From Ruminococcus flavefaciens (GTDB lineage Bacteria; Bacillota; Clostridia; Oscillospirales; Ruminococcaceae), in the NCBI GenBank assembly GCA_002348905.1, contig DEBW01000021.1, forward strand, positions 33,138-47,042: DNA of 13,905 nt, read 5' to 3'. Under the pieces are notes generated by a model. That model was given only the letters and a program-made list of their open reading frames with translations, did no database searches and was not told where the DNA came from. The position numbers and the translations under genes are program-made. Positions 7,713 to 13,905 of the stretch are shown here, piece after piece; the first letter of the stretch is position 1, and the number at the start of each line of letters is the position of its first letter.

Positions 7713-8262
7713 GAAGCGTATACTCTACACCAAGACCACTGTCAGGTGGATACTTTACTATGTACTGATACTGCTTTTCTTTACAATATTGACTTCCGGC
7801 ACTTTCCTTAAACCGATGCTGCTTATACCGGCTGCAATGTGTATCGCAATAAACAACGATATCATGGCTTCTGCATTCACCGGTGCTGTGTGCGGTTTTC
7901 TTACGGATATGGCGTGTGGAAGGCTTTTCGGCTATAATGCCGTGCTCCTCACCGTTTTCTGCGCCGGAGCTACACTGATATTCGAGCTTTATCTGCGGAA
8001 CAAATTCTTCAATTACCTGTGGATAACGGCACTTGCTTCATTCCTGCAATGCTGGCTCGATTACAAATTCTACTATCAGATGTGGGGATATGATGACGTT
8101 GAGCGGATATTTTACAATGTTACGCTTAAAGTGTGGATATATACCGTTATAGCATCAGTGTTCATATACCTTATATTCAAACTCATTGACCATTTCCTCA
8201 TGCCGAGAGAACATCTCACTATCGAAGAAGCTATCACAGCTAAACGTACTACACGTATGTGA
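7690..8262 (+). CDS. mreD: Rod-shape-determining membrane protein MreD
   Basis: From the ATG at 7690 the protein is 190 residues. I chose this start because AAGGAGG at 7677-7683 is 6 bases upstream. The in-frame ATG at 7684 has no spacing from that site, and a GTG at 7621 would add a non-hydrophobic stretch encoded inside mreC. After a basic N terminus there are about five hydrophobic helices: WILYYVLILLFFTIL, MLLIPAAMCIAI, a stretch FTGAVCGFLTDMACGRLFGYNAVLL, FNYLWITALASFLQCWL, and VWIYTVIASVFIYLIFKLI. The central G-F/L-x-x-D-x-x-x-G-x-x-x-G segment is the usual MreD landmark. MreD is the polytopic partner of MreC in the elongation complex. It overlaps mreC by 23 bases. Confidence 0.9.
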   Translation: MRIKTTREKRILYTKTTVRWILYYVLILLFFTILTSGTFLKPMLLIPAAMCIAINNDIMASAFTGAVCGFLTDMACGRLFGYNAVLLTVFCAGATLIFELYLRNKFFNYLWITALASFLQCWLDYKFYYQMWGYDDVERIFYNVTLKVWIYTVIASVFIYLIFKLIDHFLMPREHLTIEEAITAKRTTRM

Positions 8263-8273
8263 TAAAAACAAAC

Positions 8274-8292
8274 GGGCGGATAATATCCGCCC
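8274..8292 (+). terminator. Hairpin between mreD and the PBP2 gene (weak terminator or processing site)
   Basis: GGGCGGATA, a single A, then TATCCGCCC form a perfect 9-base inverted repeat, in practice about 7 pairs with a 5-base loop. The downstream bases ATAATAATATTTTG do not make a clean T run, so termination would be partial. The PBP2 ribosome site begins 16 bases later. The same stem sequence recurs after the PBP2 gene at 10418-10440. Confidence 0.6.
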
Positions 8293-8307
8293 ATAATAAT
8301 ATTTTGT

Positions 8308-8322
8308 GGAGGTAGAATATTG
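8308..8322 (+). promoter_or_regulatory. Ribosome binding site fixing a TTG start for the PBP2 gene
   Basis: GGAGGT at 8308-8313 is 6 bases before TTG at 8320. The first in-frame ATG (8404) lies after the membrane helix and would leave the enzyme without its anchor, so TTG is the start supported by both spacing and protein logic. Confidence 0.8.
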
Positions 8323-10407
8323 AACTCTGTTTCGGATACTATAAGATCCATAATAATAGTGGCACTGGTCGTACTCCTTGCCACATTTGCTTCACTCAAA
8401 CTCATGAAGATACAGGTCATGGGAAACAGTGATATTGCTCAGCCTAAGAATTACGGCAGCGATGCTCTTGTGTATCAGCGTGAGATAGTACCTACACGAG
8501 GAGAGATACTCGACTACAGCGGAAATACTATCATAGGCAACGCAAGCCGATGTGACCTTGTTCTTCAAAAGGCTTTCTTTCCGGAGGATATAAAAGAAGG
8601 CAACCGTGTACTTCTTGATATACACAATGCCCTGCTTGAACATGGCTACGTTTTCAAGGAGTCTCTGCCTATCACTCAGGACTGGCCTTATGATTATACT
8701 GAGGAAGATGTTTCAGAAGTCGTTGAAAATCTGAATCTGAACGTTTATGCATCTGCTGAAAACTGCATAGACAAGCTCGTTTCTGACTATCAGATAGACG
8801 AAACTTTCACTCAGAATGAAAAACGTGTCATAGCTGGTATGCGATATGAGATGCTTGTACGTGACTTCTCGTACAGTATAGACCTTGTACTCGCCGAAGA
8901 CGTTGACCATCAGACCGTCATCGACATGAAAGAACTTGGCAATTTCTGCCGTGGAATCGAAGCTGTTGACTCGGCTGAACGAGAGATCATCCGTGGAGAT
9001 ATACTTCCTCATGAGATAGGAACTATAGGTCCTATTTATGCTGAGGAATACGATGACCTCAAAAGCAAAGGCTACGCTATGAACGATAAAGTCGGCAAAA
9101 GCGGTATAGAACTTGCTATGGAGCGTGAACTGAGAGGTTCTGCCGGACTTGAAGAGGTAACAGTCGTTGACGAAGCTATCGTTGATGTTAAAACTGTAAA
9201 AGATACCATTCCCGGTCAGAGCGTAAAACTCACCGTTGACGGCGCATACCAGATAAAGCTCCAGAATATCCTTGACGGCTTCTTACAGTCTCACCCGTAC
9301 TACAACGGCAACAAGGTAAATAAGGGCGCTCTTGTGGTACTCGATGTAAAAACAGGCGCAGTTCGTGGAATGGCAACTGCTCCTACCTACAACCTCAAAG
9401 ATATGGCTGAGAATTACGATGACCTGCTCAAAGCCGAAAATTCTCCTATGTTCAACCGCTGTACATGGGGACAGTATCTCCCCGGTTCGACTTTCAAGAC
9501 CATTACTGCTACAGCAGGTCTTAACGAGGGAGTAGTTGACGGAAACACCTCATTCTTCTGCGGAAGATACTACGAATTTTACGGCGGACACTTCCAGTGT
9601 ACCGGATATCACAGTAATATCTCTGTAAGACACGCTATCGAGGTATCATGTAATATCTATTTCTACGAAGTTGCAAGAAAACTCGGTATCGACAATATCA
9701 CAAAGTACGCTCAGCTCTACGGACTTGGAAGCAGTACAGGCATTGAGACAGGCGATGCTCCGGGATTTCTCTGTAACCCTGAGACATTCGCTGAAAGAGG
9801 TCAGGAATGGTATGTCGGTTACGTTATACAGGCTGGTATCGGTAACCAGGACTGCGGATTCACTCCTTTGCAGCTTGCAAACGTTGCGGCAACTATAGCA
9901 AACAGAGGTGTTCGCTATCAACCGCATCTCGTTGACAGTCTCTACACTTTCGGCTCTGACGAACTTGTGAAAAAGACCGAGCCAAAGGTCGCTGACAAGA
10001 TAGAGATAAAGTACGACGAGACTTATGATTACGTCATCGGCGGTATGATAGACGCTGCAAAGAATGTACCTGTTCCATACGAACTTACAGACCTCGGCTT
10101 CACTGTAGCAATAAAGACCGGTACTCCTCAGACAGATATGAACGATAAGAACAAGCAGAACTCCGTATTCATCGGATTTGCTCCGGCTGAAAATCCTGAG
10201 GTTGCTTTTGCAGGAGTTATCGAAGGCGGTGAGTACTCAAAGTACATGATACGTGATATACTTCTTGCATATCAGCAGTGCTACGGTCTGAACGGCGTAA
10301 AGCCAAATGCAGAGCTTCCTCCGGAAGTACGCAACGGTACTACCGAAGCTGTTACAACTACATCTCAGACAACTGAGACTACAACTGTTACTACATCAGC
10401 AGGCTGA
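8320..10407 (+). CDS. mrdA: Penicillin-binding protein 2 (class B transpeptidase) with Thr-rich C-terminal tail
   Basis: This 695-residue protein cross-links peptidoglycan outside the membrane as the elongation-specific transpeptidase. It has one N-terminal membrane helix (about residues 9-28), then a pedestal/dimerisation region with REIVPTRGEILDYSGN (54-69) and GKSGIELAMERELRG (259-273). The transpeptidase domain has all three active-site motifs: S390-TFK with the nucleophile serine, S443-CN, and K599-TGTPQ. Family context GQYLPGSTFKTITA and AGIGNQDCGFTPLQLAN is clear. Residues about 674-693 form a tail of mainly threonine (TTEAVTTTSQTTETTTVTT) outside the catalytic fold, like the linkers in the next gene. 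The gene follows mreD, matching the mreBCD-mrdA order; rodA is not in the window. PBP2 versus a paralogous class B PBP is settled mainly by this context. Confidence 0.92.
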   Translation: MNSVSDTIRSIIIVALVVLLATFASLKLMKIQVMGNSDIAQPKNYGSDALVYQREIVPTRGEILDYSGNTIIGNASRCDLVLQKAFFPEDIKEGNRVLLDIHNALLEHGYVFKESLPITQDWPYDYTEEDVSEVVENLNLNVYASAENCIDKLVSDYQIDETFTQNEKRVIAGMRYEMLVRDFSYSIDLVLAEDVDHQTVIDMKELGNFCRGIEAVDSAEREIIRGDILPHEIGTIGPIYAEEYDDLKSKGYAMNDKVGKSGIELAMERELRGSAGLEEVTVVDEAIVDVKTVKDTIPGQSVKLTVDGAYQIKLQNILDGFLQSHPYYNGNKVNKGALVVLDVKTGAVRGMATAPTYNLKDMAENYDDLLKAENSPMFNRCTWGQYLPGSTFKTITATAGLNEGVVDGNTSFFCGRYYEFYGGHFQCTGYHSNISVRHAIEVSCNIYFYEVARKLGIDNITKYAQLYGLGSSTGIETGDAPGFLCNPETFAERGQEWYVGYVIQAGIGNQDCGFTPLQLANVAATIANRGVRYQPHLVDSLYTFGSDELVKKTEPKVADKIEIKYDETYDYVIGGMIDAAKNVPVPYELTDLGFTVAIKTGTPQTDMNDKNKQNSVFIGFAPAENPEVAFAGVIEGGEYSKYMIRDILLAYQQCYGLNGVKPNAELPPEVRNGTTEAVTTTSQTTETTTVTTSAG

Positions 10408-10417
10408 AAAATTTTTA

Positions 10418-10450
10418 TGGGCGGATAAAATATCCGTCCATTTTTATTAT
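10418..10450 (+). terminator. Intrinsic terminator after the PBP2 gene
   Basis: TGGGCGGATA (10418-10427), loop AAA, then TATCCGTCCA (10431-10440) pair with one G-U, followed by TTTTTATTAT. This is a good rho-independent terminator closing the mreB-PBP2 operon. The stem is nearly the same sequence as the hairpin at 8274-8292. Confidence 0.85.
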
Positions 10451-10487
10451 TTCCAGTATATAGTTTTTCGGAATTATATTAAAAAGC

Positions 10488-10516
10488 TTGACAGTAATAT
10501 ATAAATGTTGTATAAT
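10488..10516 (+). promoter_or_regulatory. Consensus sigma-A promoter for the SGNH/dockerin gene
   Basis: A perfect -35 TTGACA (10488-10493), a 17-base spacer and a perfect -10 TATAAT (10511-10516) precede the gene. The start of transcription should be near 10523, leaving a leader of about 40 bases. GGAGG at 10551-10555 is 8 bases before the ATG. The combination predicts strong, independent expression. The leader has only a 4-base stem (TCGG/CCGA, 10525-10538), too small to call a regulator. Confidence 0.9.
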
Positions 10517-10563
10517 AATAACAATCGGCGAATACCGAAAAATATTTACTGGAGGAAATTTTT

Positions 10564-12672
10564 ATGAAAAAATTTGTATCTGCTTTTCTTGCAGCTGCTA
10601 TGACAGTATCTACAGCGATCGTTCCAAACGTTTCCGCAGTTGACACAAATACAAACGGCAAAGATATCGTTATCTTTGGTGACAGTATCGCTTCCGGCTA
10701 TGGTCTTGCTGAAAGTGAATATGACTACGGTGAGCTTATGGCTGATTACTACGGCGTAAAGGTAAGCAATTTTGCTCATGCCGGAGATTCCACAACAGAT
10801 CTTCTCAAGCTTATCGAAACTCCTTCTGATGATATGACTGCCGCTATAAAGAATTCCGAAAACGTTGTTATATCCATCGGCGGAAATGACATTATAAATT
10901 ATGCTTCAAAGCGCCTTCTTACTGTATGCGCTAACGCAAAAGTTCTCAAATCAGGCTATACCGCAGCTGATATCCCTGAAACTCCAACTATCAGAGACGT
11001 TATGAGCATGATAGATGAAACTGCTCTTTCAGAGTTTGCTTCAAGCACAAGAAATCAGATAGCTCTCAATACAGAGATACAGCGTCTTAAAGCAGACCTT
11101 TCCCTCACTGAGGCTACTGACGAAAGCAAAAAGTATGATCACTATATCGAAAAGTCAGTTATTCCTAACATAGAAAAAGCTGTATCAGACATCAAGGCTA
11201 TAAATCCTGATGTTACAGTTGTAGTACAGACTATATACAACCCTGCTCAGTTTGAAGCTTCTTACTACAACGCTGCATTTACAGGCACAAAGAAAACCAT
11301 GATGAACGCTCTTCTGCCCGTATTCTCAGCTACTTTAGAGTCTTTCAACGCACAGGCAGGCAATATCGAAGGCATTAAGATAGCTGATATCTACACCGAC
11401 TTCACCTCTCTTGATGCTGACGGAAATAAGTACAGCTGGTACTTCACAAAAATGCAGAACAAGCGTGAAGAAATGGACTTCCACCCTACTCAGGCAGGTC
11501 ACGTAGCTATCGCTGCAAAGGTGATTGATACTATCGGCACAAAGAAGGACAGCGGTGACCTCATCGTAAAGACTTTTGAAGGTCTTGAAAATAATGCCGG
11601 CTATCCTGCAACTGCTCTTGCTACTTATAAAAATGCAGTTGCTAATACTAAAAAGTCTGAGCCTGTTGTTACTACCACAACAACTCAGCCTGTAACAACT
11701 ACAACAACTACTACAACTGAAACTACTCAGCCTGCAACAACTACAACATTCCAAGATATTCAAAACGATATTCAATTTACTGACACTATAACAGAAAAGG
11801 AAGAGTTTTCCATAACATTTGCTGAACATGGCAAGTACATTATGGAAGCACCTGAAATAAGAGAGGCACTTGCAGATTATAATGTTGGAGATACAATTAC
11901 TATAGGAATGAAATATATGATTCGTTATATAAATGAAGTTCCGCATATTCAAAATATATTTATGCTTGACGGAAAAAATAATTCTACAACAACTACTACC
12001 ACTACTTCAACCACCACAACAACTGCTCTGACCACAACTACTACAACTACTACTGCAACCACAACTACAACAACTACTCAGGAAACAACTACTACAACTA
12101 CAGCTCCAAAGCAGACTGCTGATCCACGTATCGTCGGCAAATGGGAAATTACAAGCTATCTCCGTAAGGGCATCCCTCAGGAACTCAATAATGGTGAAAA
12201 GTTCACACTTGAATTCAATGACGACTTCACCGGAACTGCTTATACAAATATGTTAGGCGGAAATAATGAATCGACCAGCAAGTTCAACTGGACTATTAAC
12301 GACGACAAGATAACCGTTACAGATATGAACGGCACTACCGCAGAAGCTTCTATCAGCGACGGTCAGCTCAGCGTTCCTTTAAATGAGAGTGCTCTCGCTT
12401 ACTTCGAGAAATCTGCTGTTTCCGCATTAGCTTTCGGTGACGTTAACGGCGATGAAAAGGTTGACGCTAAGGATGCTTCTGCTATACTCGCTGAGTACGC
12501 TAAGCTTTCAACAAACGCTCCTTCCGGATTCACAGATGAGCAGAATACTGCTGCTGACGTAAACAAGGATACAAAGGTAGATGCTAAGGACGCTTCTGCT
12601 ATTCTCGGCTACTACAGCTACATTTCAACCGGCGGTAATGATTCATTAGAAGCTTTCCTTGCTGCAAAGTAA
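10564..12672 (+). CDS. Secreted modular SGNH/GDSL hydrolase with poly-Thr linkers, lipocalin-like domain and type I dockerin
   Basis: Modules of this 702-residue protein in order: signal peptide 1-25 (KK, hydrophobic core, cleavage after VSA); SGNH hydrolase about 33-330; Thr linker about 370-395; a module of about 79 residues (396-474); second Thr linker about 475-513; a domain about 520-617 resembling lipocalin-like/DUF5640 (IVGKWEITSY...FNDDFTGTAY); dockerin about 624-702. The hydrolase has the four SGNH blocks: G39-D-S41 (nucleophile), G74, G106-G-N108-D, and D305-F-H307. It is probably an esterase that removes acyl groups from plant polysaccharide or lipid; the substrate is not evident. 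The dockerin should attach it to a cohesin on a scaffoldin, so it acts on the cell surface or in the cellulosome. It has its own promoter and terminator, so it is not part of the mre operon. Confidence 0.9.
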   Translation: MKKFVSAFLAAAMTVSTAIVPNVSAVDTNTNGKDIVIFGDSIASGYGLAESEYDYGELMADYYGVKVSNFAHAGDSTTDLLKLIETPSDDMTAAIKNSENVVISIGGNDIINYASKRLLTVCANAKVLKSGYTAADIPETPTIRDVMSMIDETALSEFASSTRNQIALNTEIQRLKADLSLTEATDESKKYDHYIEKSVIPNIEKAVSDIKAINPDVTVVVQTIYNPAQFEASYYNAAFTGTKKTMMNALLPVFSATLESFNAQAGNIEGIKIADIYTDFTSLDADGNKYSWYFTKMQNKREEMDFHPTQAGHVAIAAKVIDTIGTKKDSGDLIVKTFEGLENNAGYPATALATYKNAVANTKKSEPVVTTTTTQPVTTTTTTTTETTQPATTTTFQDIQNDIQFTDTITEKEEFSITFAEHGKYIMEAPEIREALADYNVGDTITIGMKYMIRYINEVPHIQNIFMLDGKNNSTTTTTTTSTTTTTALTTTTTTTTATTTTTTTQETTTTTTAPKQTADPRIVGKWEITSYLRKGIPQELNNGEKFTLEFNDDFTGTAYTNMLGGNNESTSKFNWTINDDKITVTDMNGTTAEASISDGQLSVPLNESALAYFEKSAVSALAFGDVNGDEKVDAKDASAILAEYAKLSTNAPSGFTDEQNTAADVNKDTKVDAKDASAILGYYSYISTGGNDSLEAFLAAK
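11671..11748 (+). repeat. First poly-threonine linker (ACA/ACT/ACC codon repeat)
   Basis: Runs of Thr codons broken by QPV, E and QPA encode a flexible linker between the SGNH domain and the next module. Low-complexity DNA of this kind can change length by slippage or recombination. Confidence 0.85.
11749..11985 (+). other. AT-rich inserted module inside the SGNH/dockerin gene
   Basis: This segment encodes residues 396-474, starting FQDIQNDIQFTD and ending LDGKNNS, with a central GDTITIGMKYMIRYIN stretch. By hand count it is about 30% G+C (67 of 220 bases at 11761-11980), against about 35-50% in the lines I counted on either side. It is rich in ATT, ATA, AAA, AAT and TAT codons. It lies exactly between two poly-Thr linkers. 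I do not recognise the fold; the strand pattern suggests a small beta domain, possibly OB-like. Different base use suggests it arrived separately from the flanking modules. Confidence 0.55.
11986..12102 (+). repeat. Second poly-threonine linker (ACA/ACT/ACC codon repeat)
   Basis: About 39 codons, nearly all Thr with interruptions S, AL, A and QE, join the inserted module to the lipocalin-like domain. It is the longer of the two linkers and is repetitive at DNA level. Confidence 0.85.
12439..12669 (+). other. Type I dockerin module
   Basis: Two calcium-loop F-hand repeats are seen: DVNGDEKVDAKDASAIL (from residue 626) and DVNKDTKVDAKDASAIL (from residue 665). In each, D1, N3, D5, D9 and D12 supply the calcium ligands. 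The two repeats share VDAKDASAIL exactly, so the recognition surface is nearly symmetric. By dockerin precedent this allows binding to cohesin in either orientation; that is inference. Confidence 0.93.
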
Positions 12673-12694
12673 GCTATAACAGAATATAAAAATC

Positions 12695-12721
12695 AATGGC
12701 GCACGTTAATCGTGCGCCATT
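12695..12721. terminator. Bidirectional terminator between convergent genes
   Basis: AATGGCGCACG (12695-12705), loop TTAAT, CGTGCGCCATT (12711-12721) form a perfect 11-base stem. T-rich sequence follows on the plus strand (TTGTTATATTT), and the minus strand continues into GATTTTTATATTCT. It serves the SGNH gene ending at 12672 and the minus-strand gene ending at 12733. Confidence 0.9.
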
Positions 12722-12732
12722 TGTTATATTTC

Positions 12733-13905
12733 TCAGAAATCAACTGTATCAACTACGCTGAAATCGTTCATATCAAGTGATGTAAATTTCTTTCCGGAAG
12801 TAACATACACATAATTTCCGATATAGACAGCCCTGTTGTAAACGTTTGATATATAAGTGCCTGTTTCGTCTTCTGCATTTATCTCGCCTATCTTGGAGAA
12901 TGAGCCGTCATTGTAGGAGTAGAAAACGAACTTGTATTCATTCTGATTATAGTATTCTTCTATATCATCATAACAATATCTGTCTATCTCAACCGGGAAG
13001 CCGATGATATTCTTATCCGGAGCTATAAGCAGAGCCTTACGGTCATATACAGCAACAGAACTTAACCATTCATCACCGCTCTGGTCTAAAGCTTCAAATC
13101 CTACTTCCTTGAGGTTGTATGGATCGGAGTTATCGAACATCACCATTTTAACGCCTGTCTGAATGCCATTGTCATCAGCGTTTATGCCAAAGCCGAGGAG
13201 AAGTCCGTCAGTCCATTTCTGCATATATGTGCTGAAACCGTTTATCTTGAATTTGTCGGTAATGAACGGTTCAGCAGGATCGCTCAGATCAATGGCAAAG
13301 AGCGGATCAGTCTGCTGATAGGTTACAACATAGCCCATATCTCCGCTGAAATTGACTGATTTTACAGATTCATCCTTACCGAATCCTGTCACCTTTCCTA
13401 CTATATTCATATCCATATCAAGCACATAGACATTGTTATGTTGTTCACGTTCAGCAACCTCTTCACTGTCGCCGTTAAAGATAGTCGAGAACCAGCTTCT
13501 TCCGCCGTCATTCCATTTGTCAACAGTAGTTGCAACACGGAAGTAACCGTTATACTCGCTCATTGAGAACTGATTCAGCACGTAGCCTTCTACCTTGCCT
13601 GATGCTACAGGAGTTATACTTCCGCCGGCGATAGATATACGTGTAATGTCAGTATCTTCCCAGCCGGAAGCGATATACATATTCTCAGCAGAGCTGTAAA
13701 GACTGCCGCTGAATCCTGCAAGTGCCTTTGTATCGGCAATTTCAAAGCTGCCGGAATTATTGAGATCGATGCTTGTTATAACGTTGTAGCTGAGCAGAGT
13801 TTTAGGTTCAAGGTCACAGTTCGGCATGAGGATATCTTCTGCCGGTATACAGGTAACTTCGTCAATACCGCAGGTCGGGATATATCTCTCGATATTCTCC
13901 TCATC
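12733..13905 (-). CDS. Beta-propeller domain protein (PF09826-like), C-terminal part; start beyond right edge
   Basis: The frame is open through base 13905, so the gene continues outside the window; an internal ATG at 13827 is not its start. The visible 390 residues begin DEENIERYIPTCGIDEVTC, then IPAEDILMP, the entry pattern I associate with secreted beta-propeller proteins of PF09826. Repeating beta-blade motifs follow: AGFSGSLYSSAENMYIASG, VEGYVLNQFSMSEYNGYFRVATT, NNVYVLDMDMNIVGKVTGFG, SVNFSGDMGYVVTYQQTDPLFAIDLSDP, and WTDGLLLGFGIN. The last residues (VYVTSGKKFTSLDMNDFSVVDTVDF) complete a blade, so the C terminus looks natural. Such proteins are usually exported, with a signal or membrane segment at the N terminus that cannot be seen here. 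Function is unknown; binding or scaffolding outside the cell is a guess. It is convergent with the SGNH gene. Confidence 0.8.
   Translation of the reverse strand, partial: DEENIERYIPTCGIDEVTCIPAEDILMPNCDLEPKTLLSYNVITSIDLNNSGSFEIADTKALAGFSGSLYSSAENMYIASGWEDTDITRISIAGGSITPVASGKVEGYVLNQFSMSEYNGYFRVATTVDKWNDGGRSWFSTIFNGDSEEVAEREQHNNVYVLDMDMNIVGKVTGFGKDESVKSVNFSGDMGYVVTYQQTDPLFAIDLSDPAEPFITDKFKINGFSTYMQKWTDGLLLGFGINADDNGIQTGVKMVMFDNSDPYNLKEVGFEALDQSGDEWLSSVAVYDRKALLIAPDKNIIGFPVEIDRYCYDDIEEYYNQNEYKFVFYSYNDGSFSKIGEINAEDETGTYISNVYNRAVYIGNYVYVTSGKKFTSLDMNDFSVVDTVDF

Noticed and set aside
11335..11952. Long minus-strand open frame (205 codons) rich in Cys and Ser
   Set aside because: It is antisense to the SGNH/dockerin gene, and its Cys/Ser content comes from reading Thr codons backwards. 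It has no ribosome site or recognisable domain.
1..13905. tRNA, rRNA, CRISPR, transposon, prophage or defence genes
   Set aside because: No cloverleaf-like, regularly spaced repeat, transposase, integrase or known defence motif was found on reading; the only repeats are Thr-codon linkers and the hairpins listed.

Overview
The window looks like chromosome from a rumen- or gut-type Ruminococcus, or a close Oscillospiraceae relative. The evidence is a secreted SGNH hydrolase with long poly-threonine linkers and a C-terminal type I dockerin (a cellulosome part), strong Gram-positive Shine-Dalgarno sites, consensus sigma-A promoters, and the clostridial order DUF4321-like / mreB / mreC / mreD / PBP2. 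Genus is inferred from these traits; no marker RNA gene is present.

Region 1 (1-2479) holds two tandem paralogous extracellular solute-binding proteins. The first is cut by the left edge. The second is complete, has an N-terminal membrane segment with no lipobox cysteine, and carries a very acidic Glu-rich linker. No permease or ATPase gene is visible.

Region 2 (2499-5645) is a tight run on the same strand: zapA (division), a long U32-family protein overlapping it by 8 bases, dut (dUTPase) overlapping the U32 stop by 1 base, and a small DUF4321-like membrane protein. The second solute-binding gene ends only 19 bases before zapA, so all may share a transcript.

Region 3 (5646-10440) is the rod-shape operon: a promoter (TTGTCT, 17 bases, TGATATAAT) before mreB, then mreC, mreD and the class B transpeptidase PBP2 (mrdA type, TTG start). 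MreB filaments, the MreC/MreD membrane proteins and PBP2 together direct side-wall peptidoglycan synthesis; rodA is not in the window. Two near-identical hairpins flank the PBP2 gene. The second is a good terminator; the first sits inside the operon.

Region 4 (10441-12721) starts with a fully consensus promoter (TTGACA, 17 bases, TATAAT) driving the modular secreted SGNH-hydrolase/dockerin protein. One of its modules is encoded by clearly AT-rich DNA set between two poly-Thr linkers, which suggests recent domain insertion. A perfect 11-bp-arm hairpin ends this gene and the convergent one.

Region 5 (12733-13905, minus strand) is the C-terminal part of a secreted beta-propeller protein (PF09826-like) whose start lies beyond the right edge.

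No tRNA, rRNA, CRISPR array, insertion sequence or phage gene was seen. No gene-free stretch exceeds about 165 bases. I did not find a clearly new multi-gene system. The items most worth a second look are the AT-rich module insertion, the acidic-linker anchored binding protein, the twin hairpins around PBP2 and the Thr-rich tail of PBP2.
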